Part shown: one piece after another, positions 62,198-64,000 of the stretch
Numbering within the stretch: the first letter of the stretch is position 1
Layout: each line of letters opens with the position of its first letter
From: Oscarella lobularis
Taxonomy: Eukaryota > Porifera > Homoscleromorpha > Homosclerophorida > Oscarellidae
Assembly (NCBI RefSeq): GCF_947507565.1
Contig: NC_089178.1
Coordinates: 1,860,001-1,924,000, forward strand
DNA length: 64,000 nt
Direction of reading: 5' to 3'
Program-made: the position numbers and the translations under genes
The notes under the pieces: generated by a model
The model's database searches: none
What the model saw: only the letters and a program-made list of their open reading frames with translations
Told to the model about the DNA's origin: nothing

Positions 62198-64000
62198 TCA
62201 GATCATTTCCGACGGCGCGTTTCCCAGAAGAGCATATCGATTAGTTAGTGCCTCATCAGCTTCCTCTTCAGAGACGTCGTCCTCAGACGACGACTCGTCT
62301 GATTCCGTCTCGTCTCTGTCAATTAACTGCTCAGCAACGCTGACGTGGTCCTTCGCGGCTATAAACGAGCACAATAATTCCCTTCGTAGATTCATAACGC
62401 GGCTTACGTGTGTCCTTGGCATATCCTGGGGGTCTCATAGCCATGCAAAGTCGACCTTCAATAGTAAGACGCAGCAGACTATTGGCTACACACAAAGCCC
62501 ATGTTCTCAAAGTGACATTCTTGATGAAAAATCAACTAACCAGCCCTGTACGCATCAGGTCTGGCCGCCCTAGCCGTGTAATACCCACGCTTTTCAGCCC
62601 AGTCTAGGAAACAAAACGCTCTCCTTATGTACTCTAAAAGCTGTCTCCAGCTCACAGAAACATATTTCCCAGGCAGACATCGGCCTGTCTGGATCGCTGA
62701 CGTCTCCCTCCTCCCTTCTAATACCGAGTATCTCGACGAGGGGAATTCGAGCGGCCAAGTAGCCGACCGGCGAGTAGGGCTCTTGCACTTGAGAAACGGG
62801 AAAAAGACCGGAGAGAATCTGTAGGTTCTTGTCGACGAGAGAGGGAAAAACGAGCCCAGGACAATCACACAAGCACACCGTGGGCGTCAGGTAGATCGTC
62901 TGAAAATGCTTTGTGTGTCCAGGAGTTCTTGAACAGCTAACAACCTTGGAAGGAAAGGTAAAACGACAAGGGGACGCCAGTAGAGTGGTACTCACCTTTT
63001 TTCCTATCAGACCGTTGATAACGGACGATTTGCCTACATTAGGATGACCTACCAAGCCAATCGTAAGAAGACTGTCCTTCTTTCTCGCGCCACCTACATC
63101 AAGCATCGACGTCAGCTGCACGGTTGGACCAAAATTCTCCTTACCCGCATCTTCCTCCTGTTGACGATACTCAAACGGATCGCCTTCAGCTAGTTTGACT
63201 TCCCATTCGTCAAGGTTACCTTTGCAAGCAGAATTTCATTTACATTTATAAAATTCCCTCTATGCTCTACCTTTATCTAAGTGAAGGTCTCTGATAGCAG
63301 CAAGGATAGCATTGCCACCCGACGCTTTCCCTGTTCTTTTCTTTGGCTTACTAAGCAGGCCTTCTAATAATTAATAAGGGAGACACGTGATATGGTTTGA
63401 GAATTGATTTAGGTGGCATTGTTGCTCACTGGTTGCTCGACTTGTCACGGTAGGATCGCCTGTTGGAAAGCTCGAAAAGCAAACAATGTGTAACTCTGGA
63501 AATTTAGATTCAAAATAGAGCTTCCAAGCAATAACGAGACCGCGATGAACCAAGTCAACCTAATTAAAAAAACATAATCAGAGAAAAACAACAAAGGAAA
63601 TTTTTCCTACCTTGTTCAAGATCAGAACAAGCTTCTTCTTAGCATCATTAACAACATAGTCGTAAAGAGCCGGAGGAAAGTGCAATACCTGCAGAAAGAG
63701 AGTGACAAAGAAGCAACAGAATTGCTGTCCACCTCACTGGATGCCGTATGTCAGTAATGAGCAGGATAACGTCTGACATTTCCAGCACCCTCCACAGCTG
63801 ACGCCAAGTCTGAAAGACAAACACAAGAGTAATTACTAGAGGAATTCATTACTGACGGATAGCAGGCACTTTTTCTTACCTCCAAATTTTTTTCAAACCA
63901 GCTCAACTGATCAGGCCTGTACTGATCGCGTATACCTTTAAAGTACTTGCTAAACATTTGCTCCTCCCTTTCCTCCACCTGTCTCTTTGTCATCGAATAA
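62198..64000 (-). CDS. GNL1: GNL1 (HSR1/MMR1-type circularly permuted GTPase), 5' end beyond the window
   Basis: GNL1 belongs to the YlqF/YawG family of circularly permuted GTPases linked to ribosome biogenesis. Minus strand: the window edge starts inside the gene (YSMTKRQVEEREEQMFSKYF, family WSYEMSKEQLMSQEERSFQDY), so the N-terminus is missing. WFEKNLEV, then exons with HRGLVIAWKLYFESKFPELH follow. LLTIGLVGHPNVGKSSVING (G1/P-loop), SCSRTPGHTKHFQTIYLTPT and LCDCPGLVFPSL (G3) come after. EPYSPVGYLAARIPLVEILG, WAEKRGYYTARAARPDAYRA and an acidic tail ending TNRYALLGNAPSEMI close at 62198. Motif order G4/G5 before G1 is as in the family. A run of about 12 bases between G1 and SCSRTPGH lies in a short intron. 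Confidence 0.92.

Overview
The window is animal nuclear DNA. Short GT-AG introns (mostly about 50-150 bp) interrupt genes with clear metazoan identities, and intergenic gaps are small. I recognise JIP3/JIP4 (MAPK8IP3/SPAG9), an Amt-type ammonium transporter, signal peptidase subunit SPCS2, the cyclophilin PPIL3, a KAT2 (GCN5/PCAF) N-terminal fragment, a MetX-type homoserine O-acyltransferase, TMEM129, a TMC protein, NOS1AP and the 5'-truncated (by the window edge) GNL1. Compact introns, retained Amt and MetX enzymes and long secreted repeat proteins suggest a non-bilaterian animal, most likely a sponge and perhaps a homoscleromorph. That placement is an inference.

Layout: 0-2 kb, a very basic lysine/arginine-rich protein with internal repeats (+). 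2.2-6.9 kb, JIP3/4 (+). 7.2-9.9 kb, ammonium transporter (-). 10-11.6 kb, no recognised gene but an inverted repeat and odd open frames. 11.7 kb, a possible membrane micropeptide. 12.4-13.3 kb, an intronless GH16-like secreted protein. 13.4-15.3 kb, an unrecognised Ser/Pro-rich multi-exon gene (+) converging on SPCS2 (-). 16.4-19.5 kb, accessory DNA with small repeats and a MITE. 19.6-20.3 kb, PPIL3 (+). 20.5-37.6 kb, two tandem 8-kb copies (-) of a giant secreted protein with Cys-rich modules and about 19 fibronectin-III-like repeats. 38.4-49.4 kb, an 11-kb minisatellite of 45-bp units interrupted by a MITE. 49.4-50.4 kb, further short repeats. 50.4-64 kb, a dense gene block: KAT2 N-terminal fragment (-), MetX (-), TMEM129 (+), TMC (-), NOS1AP (+), GNL1 (-).

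The genes are mostly unrelated housekeeping or cell-biology genes and do not form a pathway. The points of most interest are the tandem FN3-like pair, which looks homogenised by gene conversion over the large exon but not over the signal-peptide exons; the 11-kb minisatellite whose 45-bp period leaves long frames open on both strands; the KAT2 gene cut exactly where a short dispersed repeat begins; the MetX enzyme in an animal genome; and the intronless GH16-like gene. No prokaryotic operon, CRISPR array, tRNA or rRNA gene was recognised.
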